Positions 11,664 to 26,600 are shown, counted from the first letter of the stretch. The stretch: DNA of 64,000 nt from Vicugna pacos (GCF_048564905.1 NC_133009.1:3241001-3305000); one strand, 5' to 3'. Notes: a model not told the origin generated them from the sequence alone. Made by a program: numbers and translations.

Positions 11664-14600
11664 TCTTTTCCATTATGGTTTATTACAGGATATTGAGTAT
11701 AGTTCCCTGTAGTATATACAGTAGGACCTTGTTGCTCATCTATTTTATATGTAGTAATTTGTATCTGCTAGTCCAAAACTGCTAATTTATTCCTCTCCCA
11801 CCCCCTTCCCCCTTTGGTAACCATCAGTTTGTTTTCTATGTCTGTGAGTCTATTTCTGTTTTGTAAATAAGTTCATTTGTATCGTATTTTAGAATCCACA
11901 TATTAAGTGATATCCTATGGGATTTCTCTTTCACTTTCAGACTTACCTCACTTAGTATGATAATCTCTAGGTCCTTCCATGTTGCTGCAAATGGCATTAT
12001 TTCATTCTTTTTATTGGAAATGTTCTAATAATTTAGTTTCGGCCGTCTCATGACCTAATTATCCATTTGATTAACAATCAGGGAGAATTTGATACAGATA
12101 GATTGTAGTTTTAGTAGGCATTGGAAAAATTCTTGAAGTGGGTATTATGAGTCTTAATCACAATTTTTATTACATGTTGGGGCCCAGTGTTTTTGTGCGT
12201 AAGACATATGATTCTAAAGAAGGGCAAGGTTTTACATACAAATACTTGATTTATACCCAACTGTTTGGAAACACAGCAAACATAAAAACACAAGTGGGCT
12301 ATAGACCAAACATGCCTGGATATGTTCAGTTTGTCTCCAGACATTGAGTCAACATTTAAAATTTAGGAGACTTGCACTTCAGAACTTCTCCTAAAGAATC
12401 AAATCTGGTCCCCCTTGAGCCCAGGCCTATGTGGTCTGCCCTGCAGAGATGGCCCCTTCTCGGCGGGGCGTGTGTCCTCCGGTGTGCTGTCCTCACTTGT
12501 GACCTTCACTTACTCGGGCCGCCTATGTTGCCTCTGTAAGCATTTGAATTTCCAATTCCTGTTGTATATTTTGATAAATATTTCAAGATTTTAAAGACAG
12601 TCTATATTAACTTATAGTCTACTTCGTATTTTATAATAATCCCTTAAGAGTGGGATGGAATTTTTCAAATTAGAATTTATAAGTTGGTTTAAGAAAAACT
12701 TTTTCTTTACATGCAAATAATCATGTTCCCAGTGGAAAGTCTGCAAGCTTTATGAGATTAGTCGTAGTTGTAATTGGATAGGTTATGCATGTTGCAGACA
12801 GACAGTATGGCATCTTTCTCCTCAGCGTGGTTCCTTAGAAGTGTAGTTGATTCAGTAGCTAAATGGTTCTCTCTGGAGCAGTGTTTAGAGTGTCAGGAGT
12901 AGTAGTTGAGCAGTAAGGTAACTAGAGAATGCCTGACACACGCTGCAATCGAAGTGAAGATTCTTGGAACCAGCAAATGTCTGAAGTGAGTGTCAGAGAA
13001 TGACTTCACAGGGAAACTTTGGAAGAGGTCAAGGAGGAACCTTTTAAAGAGAAGGAGCACAGAGGGGCGAGGAGGAAGGGGCTAGTTTTTATTTACTTTA
13101 TAGTGTATGTTTAAGTTCAGAGACTTAAGTTTTTAAATTCAGTTTTGAAATTTGTATGCAATTTTGTACATTGTCAACTGTTTTTACTATTTTACAGTAT
13201 AACTTGACACCATTCTTACTTGCCGTCAGGAAGAACAAAGAAGAAATGGTCAAATTTTTGATAGAGAACGGGGCAAATGTACATGCAGTCGACAAGCTGC
13301 AAAGGTACAATAGTTTGTTCTCTCTCTCTCTCTCTCTTTTTTTTAATCTTAATGTTGTTCTAGAGTAGTAACAGCCAATCAGGAAGATTAACCTAATAAG
13401 AAGAGGATTAACTTAGAATCAACACATCATCAGTTAGGTAGAAAAGCAATTATTCTGCCTGGTGTCACAAAGAGCAGTATGCAGCAGGATTCATCTTCCT
13501 TTATGATAGTGACTGATGTCATTTGCAACCTGATTGTTTTGGTCATACAATCTTACAATAGTTCAGGGATTTCATTTTAGTTTTATTAGTATGGACTCTA
13601 ATTTTAATTTACCTTATGAGACAGTGTTGAATTTCTTCATTCTTTATAATTTGTTTTAACCTTTTCTTGGTATATATTTTTTTCTTAAAAGACGCATATT
13701 AAACCAAGAGGAGTTTGTTTTGTCTTTTGGATGACTCTGCTTTAAATTACTTTCTTTGAAGGATACTGATATTATTAGGTTATCACTAAGTGAGTATCAC
13801 TAAGAGAGTAACTATCACCAGATACTGTGGGCTCATCAGTTCTTATCCTTTTTCATTTCTAGTACATTTTGATGTTTTTATTTTTAATTGATAATGATAG
13901 AAGGAAGAAAAATAGCTTTAGTCATTGAATAAACATTCCCTTCAAAGAAGACAAGTCTTTGGTGGATGATAAAGAGGAAAGAGCTGGGCTTTAGAGTCAG
14001 ACGAGGTTGAAATCCCAGCCCTCCTGCTGGTCAGGGGTGTTACCTGGGGGACATGACTTAGTACCACCCAGTATGTTTCCTGACACGTAAAGGAGGGTCG
14101 TAGTACATCCTTCAAGGGTGGTTGTGCCTAAGAAAGACCACACGTAGACTCTTCAGGTTAGTGCCGGGCACATGCTCCTCAGCGTGATTCACTGCAGCCG
14201 TGACTATTTTTGTTGCCATTTTTATTCATATTACTGTTTTCAGCCTGCAAACAGCTTCTCCTTACCTGACCTCTAGCTGATTTTAAAGTATTATATTTCA
14301 GACTAGGGAAGAAATAGGGAATCCTTTATTTAAGCCTTTTCCTAGTTCAGACCAGTGACCTCAGCATCCTTTCTTGTCCTTCAGAGGACTTTAAATTAGC
14401 AACTTCTACTATGTGCTACCCAAGTAAGACAGGAGGCTTCTTTTTTGTCCCTCCATTTTGGCCTTGGAGGTCATTTGCAGAGATGAGCACTCGAGCATGT
14501 ACATGGTCAGTTCTCCGGGGGTGGGCAGGATATTAACTTGGTAAAATAGATCAAATTAACTGTTTAAGCTAAATAACTAAGTTCCTAAGAGTGAAGTTGT

Positions 14601-17600
14601 CTCTCTTATTTTAGATCAGCACTGATGCTTGCCGTATATCATGACTCACCGGACACAGTCAAGCTGCTTCTTCAGAAAGGTGTTAATGCCTATTTGCTGG
14701 ATGTACACGGACTGTCTGCTGAACGATATGCTCGTTGTAATGGTTTTAAACAGTAAGTGTTTACATTAAAGTGCCAGTTATCTCTAAACTGAGGTTGGAA
14801 ATGACCTAACTGTGACTTGTTATGTGACAGGTGAGAGTTCCTAGTTGGGAGCAGGCACTTTGGGGATGGCAGTGAGACCCTCCCCATCACCAGCTGGAAA
14901 CCAGCAAAAGGCCAGACTAGTGAGATGGAGCAGTGGGCACAGGGTTCTTTATCTCAGGGTTTGTAAGACCTTTATCCTTAGGATCCTACTGGTCTCCATT
15001 TCATCCCAGTGTAACCCCTGTGCATGGAGTACAAATAATGCCACATATCTGATTTTTCTAACTAGTTATTTGGGTCTTGAAATGTTTAGTAGAGCAGGAA
15101 ATCCTGTATTTTCCTTTGGGGACTTTCTTCTATAATCTTCCTCTTGAATTTTCCAGGAACCTAAGGGATTCCCTAAGATCACAGTGACAGTCCTCTCCCA
15201 CAAGGCACTGGGGCAGGGCGAGGGCATGCTAATCGTTCTCTTGTTTCCCTTGATTCTGTTGCTGCAGCGTTGGTACTAAAACTGGTTTTAACAGGATCTC
15301 CTCGGCAGCTGGGGCTGGGGTCTGGATGTTGCTCTCTAAAGACCTTTAATAAAATTTTAGAAGAAGAAAAGGAAAAAGAAACTGGTCCTGCAGTCGGGTC
15401 GTGATTGACCTCTGCTCCCGGGATGCCTGTGCTGATCCAGTTTCCGCGGCCTTCGTGGCGATGGACACGTAAACTTCTGCGTGACGGCTTGTTTAGTTCT
15501 CATACATATGCTTGTATGAGGTCATGTATTTATAAATAAGTTTAACTGCAAGTTATATAGTAGCTGAGGTGCCCTGAAGTATAAACCATGAAGAACAGCT
15601 AATCACCGTAATTTGTAAAATTTTCTGAAAACTACCACATTTAAATGTTACACCTGTGAAAGAAAACACACATTGGGTTTTATTTGGGATTCTCAAATAG
15701 TTCCAGCATTAAAGTTCAAGAACAAATTATTCCATTCTTCCACTATTTCTCTGAGCATCTGGGGGATACATTATCTCATTAAATCTTCATAATACTCTTA
15801 TGAGTATTAATAACTAACTGCCTGACAGTAAGATCCCGGTTTTATAAAGGAAGACTTTGAGCTGAAGAGAAGCACCTTGTCCAGGAACAAATAGCTGTTG
15901 GTTATAGAGCTGGGACTTCTGAGTTCGAGATACTTTGTATGTGTCAGGCTCGCTCTAGTTAACTTACTGAGCTGTAGTGCCCTCAGTTCATGACTACTTC
16001 ACCTTACTTTTTTTCTTTTTGAATTCTACATCCTAAATTTAAAAGTGTAGGTTGCACAAATTTGAAATACATGGGGCAATTGAAGTTTTGATATTACCTG
16101 TGATACTGTCTGAAATAACCTAAGAATTTAATACATTTGGTAATTGTTTTTCATATTAGTATTCAAGTAGTAATATTTATCACATTTTTTTATACATAGC
16201 CTCTCCCAACTGATTGTCGACTACAGAGACGGAAAGATACCAGCTATTCCCCCTCAAAATAGCGACCTAGGACAGAGTTCTGGTAATAAGTTACTCTTGT
16301 TGGCCCTACCATAGATAAAGAAAGTAAGATTGAGGAAATTTTGATAATGAAAGAGCAGTGAAAAAAGCCAGTGTGTAAATTTTGTGTGTGTTTTTATTTT
16401 TTTAATTAATTTTTTCTTAATGGTCTAGTATTCAGAATTGTTTAAGAAGTTAATTGTAGGTAATTTAAAATCTGAGACAATATTGTCTGAAAAGAAATTC
16501 ATTTATTTAATCAAGGCCCCTGAAATCCCATATTACATCTTTGTGTAAATAAGAAAAACAGGTTTTTAACTTTGTTGTACATTTCCTGTAACATTATAAC
16601 AAGTTGGCCTTGTTACAGAACTGGCTCTTTAATTTTTACAGCAAATGGATTACATTGGGTAAACGAATGCTACTTATTGCATAGTGATTAGTCTCACTAA
16701 AAAGTGATTGTCTTTATAACTGGGAGCTCAGCGTTACCTTCCTGGTGCTGTAAACAAATGGCCAACAATTAGAGCTGCACAGCTGGGCCAGTGTGCAGCA
16801 TACTGCACACTGTTTTTTAAAGGTACCTAGTGATAGGGCAGAAGTCAGGAAAGCAGTGCCTTGCTGAGAAGCACTGGTTACTTTTCACATCATTACACCA
16901 ACAAGGGCTCGCTCTCACCAGTTTCATTCCTCAGAAGTGCAAACAGAATGAGATACGTTGTCTGCATGAGAGCCAGATGATTTCTTCTTTTTTGGGGATA
17001 CTTGTCGTGAAACTATTTTGTTAGAACAAGATTTTCTATTGCCATTAGTTAAAGGATTGTCATAATAAATACTCAGGACAGGACTCAACAAATTGTAAAA
17101 AAAAAAGTACAGAAGTGCTTCACATAAAAAAAAAAAAGATGATGACTGTGTTGCCTAGATGTGACTCCTAGCATGCTGTTCAGTCTGAACTGTATGAGGG
17201 CACCTTTAACTTAGTACACCTTGATCAAGCAAAGAACTTCTGTTGTAGGAAATACAAAGATGGAAAAGACAGAGTTTTAGTCTTCAAGGTGCTCATAACA
17301 CAACAGAGTTGTCCCTGGTTAATGTCTGTATATTTTTTAAACAGGATTTTCAAAGAAAACATTCTTATCTGTTAATTCATCCACTTAACAGATGACTATC
17401 AAGTGTCTTTTAGGTGCTAAGCACCACTCTGACGTTACAGAATGCAAACAGGTCACAAGCACAGTTCCTGGCCTCCGGGAGCTTGCTACCGTCATCCTCA
17501 TTTTTATGATTGGCTTTACTTTATTCTGTGCTTACTGTGTCCCAGAGCCCACTAGGACTTTGTAACTGTCTTTATGTATTTTTTATTGGTATTTAATATG

Positions 17601-20600
17601 TACCAAATACTTTTAAGTCCATGGTGAGGAAAGAAGTTTTTTAAAAGTGGGTTGGATGTCAGGTAAGCCACGCAGAGCGAGTAGAAGTTTGCCAGGGAAG
17701 GAGGCAGAAGTTCAGTGTTTGGTGGGCGGGACATCTTTGAAGATTACATTTGGCAGAAAGGACAGCGGTGCAGAGGCTAAGATGTGCCAGTGAACTTTGC
17801 AGGATCGATGAGTTTCATTTTGTTGGTGCAGAAAGGATGCTGTAGGAATGGTTGGGAACGAGGTGACTACCTAGCTCAGGCACGCTTCTGAAAGCCTTTC
17901 TGGTACTATAGGAAGTAGGTCTGCTGTAGACCTTGGGAAATTTGTCAGAATGCTTTTAGGTGCAAATAATAATAGGAGCCCTAAGTAACTGGCTAGAGCA
18001 ACAGGAGTCAGGATTGTTTAGAAGGTTCGGTGATGTCATCAGGATCCCAGACGCTGTCCCTCCTTCAGCTGTGAGGCTGCTGGTGTTTGATGTCGCCTTT
18101 CCTGGTCTGCTGATTGGCAGCAGCTCCAAGCGTCATCTTCTCACCTGACAGTATCCGCAGGCGAGGAGGGCTGCTTCTCTCTGCATGTTTCCTGTTAACT
18201 AGGAAGGAAACAGAGACGCTCCCGGTAGACTTCCCCTAGCATCTTATTGGCTGGGCTACATCACATGCTCATTCCTAAAGCAGCCACTGGGAAAGGAAAT
18301 GCAGTTACTGTGATGACCGTAAGACAATCATTTCTCTTTTCGCAGCTAAGGAGAGCTTACCTTCTTCGCATACTGGGGCAGAAAACATCGAAGAAAAGTT
18401 GCAATTGTCCAGCAAGGACAACGAAGAAGAAAAGGTTGTCGAGTTGGGAACCAGCAATGGCAGCCACATGGATCCACTGAAGAATGTTGAGCAGAAGAGT
18501 AAGAAGATTCGGCCCTTTGAGTCTTAGGGTTTCCTGTTATGACATAAAGCAGGGATGCACAAGCTTTTTCTGTAAAGGGCCAGAGAGTCAATATTTTAGA
18601 CCATGTGATGTCTGTCACATCCACTCATGCCTGCCATTGCAGTGTGAAAGCAGCCCTAGACTGTATGTGAGCGAATAGGGATGACCGTGCCCAGACAACA
18701 TGAGGTTGACAAAGCCGAATGGCAGGGTGGGTTTGTCCCATGGGTATCATCCAGAAATACCATGCTATGTAAGCTTGACATTGTCAGTTTATGATACTGA
18801 TTCTACTAATGATTATCATTCTTTTGTGAGTCTCATAAAGTTTGGGATTTTGGTCCTTGTAAACAGCAGTTCACTTTAAAATATCAAATTTGGATAAACA
18901 CCCTCTTTTTTTGATAAATATAAAGGAGGGGAAGTGGTTTTTATGCATTAATTACTTACCAGGAGTATACTCCGTATTCACTCAAGTGTGTAGTCTCCAG
19001 GTGTGGTCCCAATGGAATGCTTTTTAACAAAACAGTGATCTCATACTTTTAATATTCTGTATTTTTCTATTGCCCGTATAAACTCTATTTTACTTTCTTC
19101 TTTAATAGAGATTTCAGTGATTAAGATTGCACCGAGGCTTGAAGACGTCTCTGTAAGCCGGTAGGATTTTATGGATTTTTAAAAATTACATGCTGACTGA
19201 GGGAACACAGAGAAAAGAAACAAGGCTTGTTGAGTGTCCTACTCTGGGTTAGACACCGTGTTATGTACTTGACATTTGTTACCTCGTACAGTCACCACAA
19301 CAGCTTTGCAGAGTAGCTGTGCTGTTATAGCTTACTTCTAGTTAATTAGGCAGCTGTAGCTTAAGGAGGTTGACTAGTTGACCCATGATTCCATGGTTAA
19401 CAAGTAGTTAACCTGTGACTTAACCATCAGGCAGCCTGGCTCCCAACTCTGCTTTCTCATCCCTCAGCATAGACTTGTGTGACTTGTTTGTTTAAAGAAA
19501 TGAACTCACTCATTTATGATGTGTATTTTTCTTCAAAGTATTTCACCCAAACATGATATTGATGATTCACGGCCTCCATCAGATGGTAACTTAGATCTTG
19601 CTGCCAAGGTAAAGTGTTTTCTTGTGAAATTAACTTTTCTGCTCTGAATTTAGTTTTGTGTAGTATTTACTCTTAAAATTTAGCAGTGTTCTGCCTATCA
19701 TTGTTTTATGTTTGTATGAGAAAGTTGGTCTGAGTAAACCATTTTATTAAAATATGGCAGGTTTTTTTCTTTTCTTTTCTTTTTCTTTCTTTTCTTTTCT
19801 TTTTTTTTTTTTTTACTTTGGTAAATACTGAAGATGAGGCTGAAGCAAAATGGACTAGAAAATAGATCGTGACAGGAAAGTTGTACTGTGGAAAGGTTTC
19901 CCACAATAGAGGAGGGTGTGAAGCTTGGCCAAGGATAAGGATTCTTTGACTTTCAAACCACACTGACAGCATTTGTATAATACTTGTGCCTCAGGGACCT
20001 CTTCAGTGCACAGAGCTACTTACTGTGATAGTCATGGCCTCTTCCTGGGGCCTTTCAGTTCCAAAACTTAAGTAGCATGTATCTTTTTTTTTCCCCCTTG
20101 GACACTTACTATTTTGGTATCAGAGAGTTGTGAGGTAAGAAGGTTGTTTTGTTTTTTGTTGTTTTTTTTTTTACTTTATTTCTCTCTCTGGTTCTGCATT
20201 TAAGACTAAAATAATAGTTGAAATTCTAGTAATTTAGAAATTAAAATTCTGTTTCTCAAAATCCATATTATAAAGAGATTCCTCTGTGTTTTCTAAATTA
20301 TCCCATTATGAATATATTCAAAACTCTGCATCTAACTGAAGAATACATGTTTTCCCTAAAATAACAGCCAGCTTTAAAAGTAGACTCTTAATAACAACCA
20401 TATGATGAAACCTATTTCAGAATTCTTTCATATTACAGTTTTAAAAAGTATGTCCAGTCCCCGTGTCCCATTCTAAAATTTCAAGTTTCAGACATTTTGT
20501 AGTGTAGTTATTTACATATTCATCTTATAGCCCCTGCATCAGTATACACCGCTAGAGATTAGGGAACGTAATTGTGCATTTCCTGGAGCACCTAGAATAA

Positions 20601-23600
20601 GGTCTTAAATGTAAGAAGCATTTTAGTATTCTATGAATGTGAGTGCATGAGGAGACATGGACTTCTGCACCATGCTGCAGGTGATACAACATGCACACTC
20701 TATCATAATGAAATCTATTTGGATTCTAAAAATATGACTTAAATTTCTGTTCCCTTTGTTTAGGCTGTAAAAGTTCAGTTGTTATGAGAGGAAATATGTC
20801 ATAAATGCCGAGGAAATAGATAAGAAGTATATGATAAATAGGAAAAGGTTACAGTCTGTTTTTCAGTATCCAGCAACTGTGAGCTTAGAATTTGAGATGA
20901 AAACTTTTTGACCTTCTTTTAGCCCCCTCTCATGTTCCATGAAATATATCTTTTCAAGCTATCTATTATCCTTAGAATCCTGATTACCAGTTCTTTGTCT
21001 AGGTGGAAAGCTGATGTGTTAGGAATTTTCCAAAATCTATTTTTCTCTCCCTCTAGTAATAATTTGCAGCATTCAGGTAGTGAGAGATGACCATGTTCAG
21101 TTGAGTGACTTACGTGACAAAATTTAACTGTTACTTATAGCAGTGTTTACAAACAAACAGTTGTGGGGTAATACAAGTCAGTATTATTGGGGATATACTA
21201 TGAAGAAAGGCCTTTGTTTTATATATATGTTTTATATGCCATATATTTTCATATTTTTATAAAATTTGCTGAATAATATATATACTTGCATATATAACTT
21301 ATATATTTTTATATATATATAATAAAAAGGTAAAACAGAGGCTTTCACTCATCGTATATCCCTAACAATACTGATACATCCCTGATCTATTATATATAAA
21401 TGCTGAAATATATATATTTCTCCACATGCCTTGTTATACTTACATTTTCCTTTTTACTTGCCTTAAGTTTGTACTTCACTAGTCATGTCTCATTTTTTCT
21501 TTTCTTCCTCCTCCCCACTTTTTTTTTAAATGATTTTCCCCAAACCTAATATTTCTCTGCAGAAAACACTTCCTCGGTGTCTGCTCTTTCAGTCCATCTC
21601 ACTCTGCCTCTGTGAACATATTTAGTGACAGCTTTCTGTTTACTATGTGTGTGGCTTTCACTCATGAGTCATTGCCCCTCAGAATTACTTTTGTTCTTAT
21701 TCCTCTTTCTTAGAAGTAACTGACTATGAACAACCATTTGTCTGTAGCTTTTTGGCGAATGGAATAGAAGTAGCTTATACTGTTTGCCGTTCTAACTCAT
21801 CCAAATAAGATACTGCTAAAAAGTAAACTCTCATATTTCCCCCATGAGAGATCATTCACACATATATAAATCATGCAAACACATTTCAAAATACAACCAC
21901 CACTTTAAATTTCTTAATGTGAGGTTTTTCAATACGACTCTAAACTATCAGGTATAAGATTTTGTTCTAGATCATTTTGGTCAAGAAAGTCATCTAATGG
22001 ATACCATAGTGTTTGTATAATAATCAATGAGGGGTAAAGAAAGTAAAATTTTGGGACCCCTGAGGTCATCTGTCATAATCCTCACCCCATGAGAAGATGT
22101 AGGTTGGTAAATGACAGACCCGGGACTTGAATCCATATCTGAATGACTCCAAAGCCAGCGCTCTTTGTTAGATCATCTAGGAATGGGGAATGTTACAGTT
22201 ACTTTATTCAATTTCATATTTGTTGTTCTTAAAGCTGCAATTTTCTTCTCTAGAAAGTCCGGCATCCAAGATTTGCCAAGCTAATTCGGGCCTGGGAAGA
22301 ACCCGTGATAAACAGTAAGTTATTTGAAGACTGTCTTTTTGTGTTTTCACTGATGAGAAATTACAGATCATTTCATCTACTGTACCTTGTTTTCACTACA
22401 GCAGAGGCAAAAGATGGTGTTTTGAAACCAGGAACTAGCACCGTCTTTGAGGACCATAATTCTAATAGTGAAAATGAAGATGCAGTTAGAACCTTTTCCC
22501 AACCATCCACTGAAGTTTCAGGCTTTTCTCACCCTCCCTTCCCAGAACCGGAATCTCTCTCGTCTTCAGCAGTCCTTGGTGTTTCAGAGGTAAGTCGTTT
22601 TGTTTTTAACTTTTCCTTCCTGTGCTTTTTCACTTACCGTCCCCCTGATTCTCATGGGGATGAAAAGGATCCTACACAGGAATGGAAGTCCTCAAGATCA
22701 CAATAGAAAACAGTGTGACAACAAGAGAGGTACACGTGCAGGACTGAGATTTGTAAAGGTTGGTGGCAATAAACAGTTCTCAGATATGCCATTAAGAAAA
22801 GAAAGAGTAAGAGAGCAACAGGAAAGAACAGCTGGATGAATATGAAGATGGGCAGGGGTACAAAGGGGAAGCGTTCATCTAATAAGGACAAGATGTATGA
22901 GTGTCAAAATGAGAGAGATGATTATACAGACACAGCAGAAATAGTGGGGTTAAGTGAGAGCAGGAACTCTATAGCACACATTATGACAGAAATTATCTCT
23001 AATTCAAATTAAGAGAAGGAAAAGTCAGGTCATGGAAGAAAGTGCTCAGACTCTTCTGAAGGACATAGAGCTGATTTTATGAACAACAGAAAGAAAATTT
23101 GACCCTCACCTTTTTTCTTTTTGGTTATGGAAGTTTGTTTTTTAATTCAAATGTAGTTGATGTACAGTATTGTATGAGTTACAGGTGTGCAGTAAAGTGA
23201 TTTGGTTTTATATATATATATATATATAACCAATTTTTCTTTCTTTCCCATTATAGTTTTTTTGTGAGATATTGAATACAGTTCCCTATGGAAGCTAGTT
23301 TTAACTTGAAGTTATTTTTTTAGATAGCCTCACATTTAAATTAATGAAGTGATGTCTTATATTTAATCTAGCAAATTTTGTCTCTCCATTCCGTCCCCAG
23401 TAACTGAGTTCTAGTTTTCCATGTGACTTATCATGCTGTTTCACAGCTCAACCTTCGGCTCAGGCTGCCCTTTTTAGAACCCCCTTCACATCTGCTCTTT
23501 GCACTGGGTCTGTCTTTTAAGACACAGTCTGGTCTTCCCAGCATTCCCGGAGCTATTGGCATGCAGCAAGTCTCTTCTCTCCTTTGTGCCCTTACTGTAT

Positions 23601-26600
23601 CTGTTCACTTCAGGTGTAGAGCTGTTGAATGATAACTTGTCTGTGTTGATTCACTTTCATGTGTCTCTACCTCCCCTAGAGTGTAGAGCAGAATCTGTCT
23701 TTTATGTATATTGCCAGCTTCTCCCAGGAGAATGCCTATGATTTGATGGATACAGTAACTATATGTTGTCTTCCTGACTGACTGATTGAATGACCAAGTG
23801 TAGGAATATGATGTTTTCTGATGTTGGGTTTTTGTGACATTGTGTTTTGTTTTTATAGGGAGAGGCAACAAAGCCAAAAACTGGGGGAAAAGAGAACGGC
23901 ACTCGGGCAGTTAACGGTGTTCTAAAGGAGCAAGCAGATCAGAGCAAGTTGATTTCTACTGATGGAGACGGAGCACACAAAAGCGACAGAGGTGGGAAGT
24001 CAGGGAGCATCTATGGGTTTTCTTCTCTGCTTAAAAGCTAGTGTGGTTGGAGGGGGGAGGGTATAGCTCAGTGGGAGAGCACACGTTTAGCATGCACGAG
24101 GTCCTGGGTTCAATTCCCGGTACCTCCATTAAAAAAAAAAAAAGTAGTGTAAAAAATCTGAAGTGTGTAGATCCAAATCTGATATCCATTTCTTCTTAAG
24201 TGTTTTTCTTTTGCCATCTTCCTTCATAAATATCCCAACTACGACCAAGTTTTCTTCCAGAAAATGCTTCAACCCTCTGAAATTCTTTCGTGCCACTTTA
24301 ATTTGTTGACATATTCATGAATCAAGATAGACTTATGTGTATTTAAACTTCCCAGTGGTATGTGTTCTCATTAATGTATCTGTGACTGCATTTTGTAGAT
24401 GCAACACCAGCATTAAGATTCAAAGGAAAGAAAGATGCAGAATCATCCCGGGCTTTTGAGGTACTGTCTTCTATTATTATTATGTTCAAATGTAAGCATT
24501 GCGTGATGTTGAAACATAAATGGAGGGATGTTTTGACTTCACTTTCTCACTTTTACATTTGCCCAGCAAAATTTTGGTTCCTCACTTTAACCCTCACTTA
24601 GTAAAGTCATTCCGTGCTACATGTCATGCCACTGCAGAGTGCACTTGTGTTAATTTTCCAGACTCGCCTAATGAAACTGCTGTATGTAGTGCAAAAGCCA
24701 AGGCTTAGAAGTCACAGGGAATCGGTTTGGGTTCTGAAGTTACATTTTCTAAAAACTGAAGAAAATAATTCTTGGTCGGCCTGTGACCAGATGTTTGTTT
24801 CTTTGTTATAAATGAATGTGTAAAACTCTTAGATTCAGAGAGAAACAGGTTGTACTAAAAAAAAAAAAAACACAAAAAACCGGTGTTTTTGTTTGTTTAA
24901 CCACTTTGACCTTGGAAAGCCAGTGCCTGCGACTTGAAAGTATTATTATATTTGGATTGTCAAGTAGATCTGCAGCGAACATTTCAGGAGAAGCAAAAGC
25001 ATGGGGAATAGTAGTAAATATGTGGGATTAAAATACCACCAGTTTGGTTTAGTGATGTTTTACTGAGGACAGCCCATTTTGGGTAGAAAATAGCATGCAC
25101 TGACTACCTTTATGGCGACCGAACTTGAAGGAAGCTAAGTACAAGGTAGTGATGACCTATTGCAAGGTGATAGCCGTGGAAAGAGGTCAGAAGAGCCTGA
25201 ACTCTTGGATCTCGGCAGGTCCTGTACTTGAAGTCAGCAGACGTGGTAGCATCCTGGTTCTGACCCACTGTGAGATCTTGGAAAAACTTGTCTGACTTGT
25301 TTGAATGTCAGTGAGCTCGTTCAAAAACATGGTACTGATGCCTACCTCTCAGGTTATGTGTCATGAACAAAAATGTGGTAACAAATCTGAAAACACGTTG
25401 TCAACTGCAAAGGGTGCTATAGAAATGTAAGAATGATCACAGTGGCCACTAGTGACCTACTGAAATGTTGAGGACACCTTTTTAAAATCTGAAGGACAGT
25501 AAAGTGGGAAAGTTAGAGCGGGCACGGGGATTTCTCACTTGGGGTATGTTGAGTGTCGGTAGGCTATTATCGGAGATCTCCGATAGGTACGTAGTGCTTT
25601 GGTACTTGACGCCTTCTGGGGATTTTCCATGTTTTGACCTTAACTAAATTCCTGTTCCTGAACACCAGCTCTGCACCAGGCAGTTAGACACTGAATGTAG
25701 CAGCTGAGGGGTTAGGCTGTAGTGGCAGGAACAGAAGAACAAGTAAACAGGAACCCTGTATCAGGGACAGTAAGTCCTTCACGTAAGGAACGTGGAGAGC
25801 GTGAGGTTCGACAACAGTGGGGGAGTTTGTAGTTAGGACGGGGGTGGAGTAAGGGTGGAATTTAGGTAGTCAGGAAAGAGCTGAGTGTGACCAAAGCTGC
25901 CAGGTGACGGAAAGGAAGGAGCCAGTCACACGAAGGTCCAGGGGAGGGACGTTCCAGACAGAGAACAGTGGGTGGTGAGAGATGACCATGTTCAATTGAG
26001 TGACTTACAGTGACAAAATTTAACTGTTACTTATAGCAGTGTTTACAAACAAACAGTTGTGGGGTAATACAAGTCAGTATTATTGGGGATATACTATGAA
26101 GAAAGGCCTTTGTTTTATATATATGTTTTATAGGCCATACATTTTCATATTTTTATAAAATTTGCTGAATAATATATATACTTGCATATATAACTTATAT
26201 ATTTTTATATATATATAATAAAAAGGTAAAACAGAGGCTTTCACTCATCGTATATCCCTAACAATACTGATACATCCCTGATCTATTATATATAAATGCT
26301 GAAATGTATATATTTCTCCACATGCCTTGTTATACTTACATTTTCCTTTTTACTTGCCTTAAGTTTGTACTTCACTAGTCATGTCTCATTTCTTCTTTTC
26401 TTCCTCCTCCCCACTTTTTTTTTTAATGATTTTCCCCAAACCTAATATTTCTCTGCAGAAAACACTTCCTCGGTGTCTGCTCTTTCAGTCCATCTCACTC
26501 TGCCTCTGTGAACATATTTAGTGACAGCTTTCTGTTTACTATGTGTGTGGCTTTCACTCATGAGTCATTGCCCCTCAGAATTACTTTTGTTCTTATTCCT

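Larger units (their letters stand above)
21080..25974. repeat. segmental tandem duplication, copy A (about 4.9 kb)
   Basis: From GTGAGAGATGACCATG at 21080 to AACAGTGGGTG at 25974. Holds exons 10A-13A, a SINE, an L1 fragment, MIR and L2 fragments. By eye, outside one short patch it differs from copy B by about eight substitutions, AT-repeat and homopolymer length changes and a 1-bp indel. Confidence 0.97.

Noticed and set aside
11490-11712. THTHTH frames at the CA repeat
   Set aside because: Translation of a microsatellite inside an L1 3' end.
19698-19972. Antisense lysine-rich frames near 19700-19970
   Set aside because: The KKEKKRKK stretch is the translation of a TTTTC/poly(T) tract.
22305-22706. 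Single-exon open frame spanning 22305-22706 (and its copy at 27201-27602)
   Set aside because: It runs through real exon 11 into introns on both sides; splice sites at 22402 and 22589 and family similarity end at the exon edges.
24050-24145. Functional tRNA-Ala gene
   Set aside because: It has a poly(A) tail, mismatches to a true tRNA stem and many dispersed relatives in the window, so it is a SINE.
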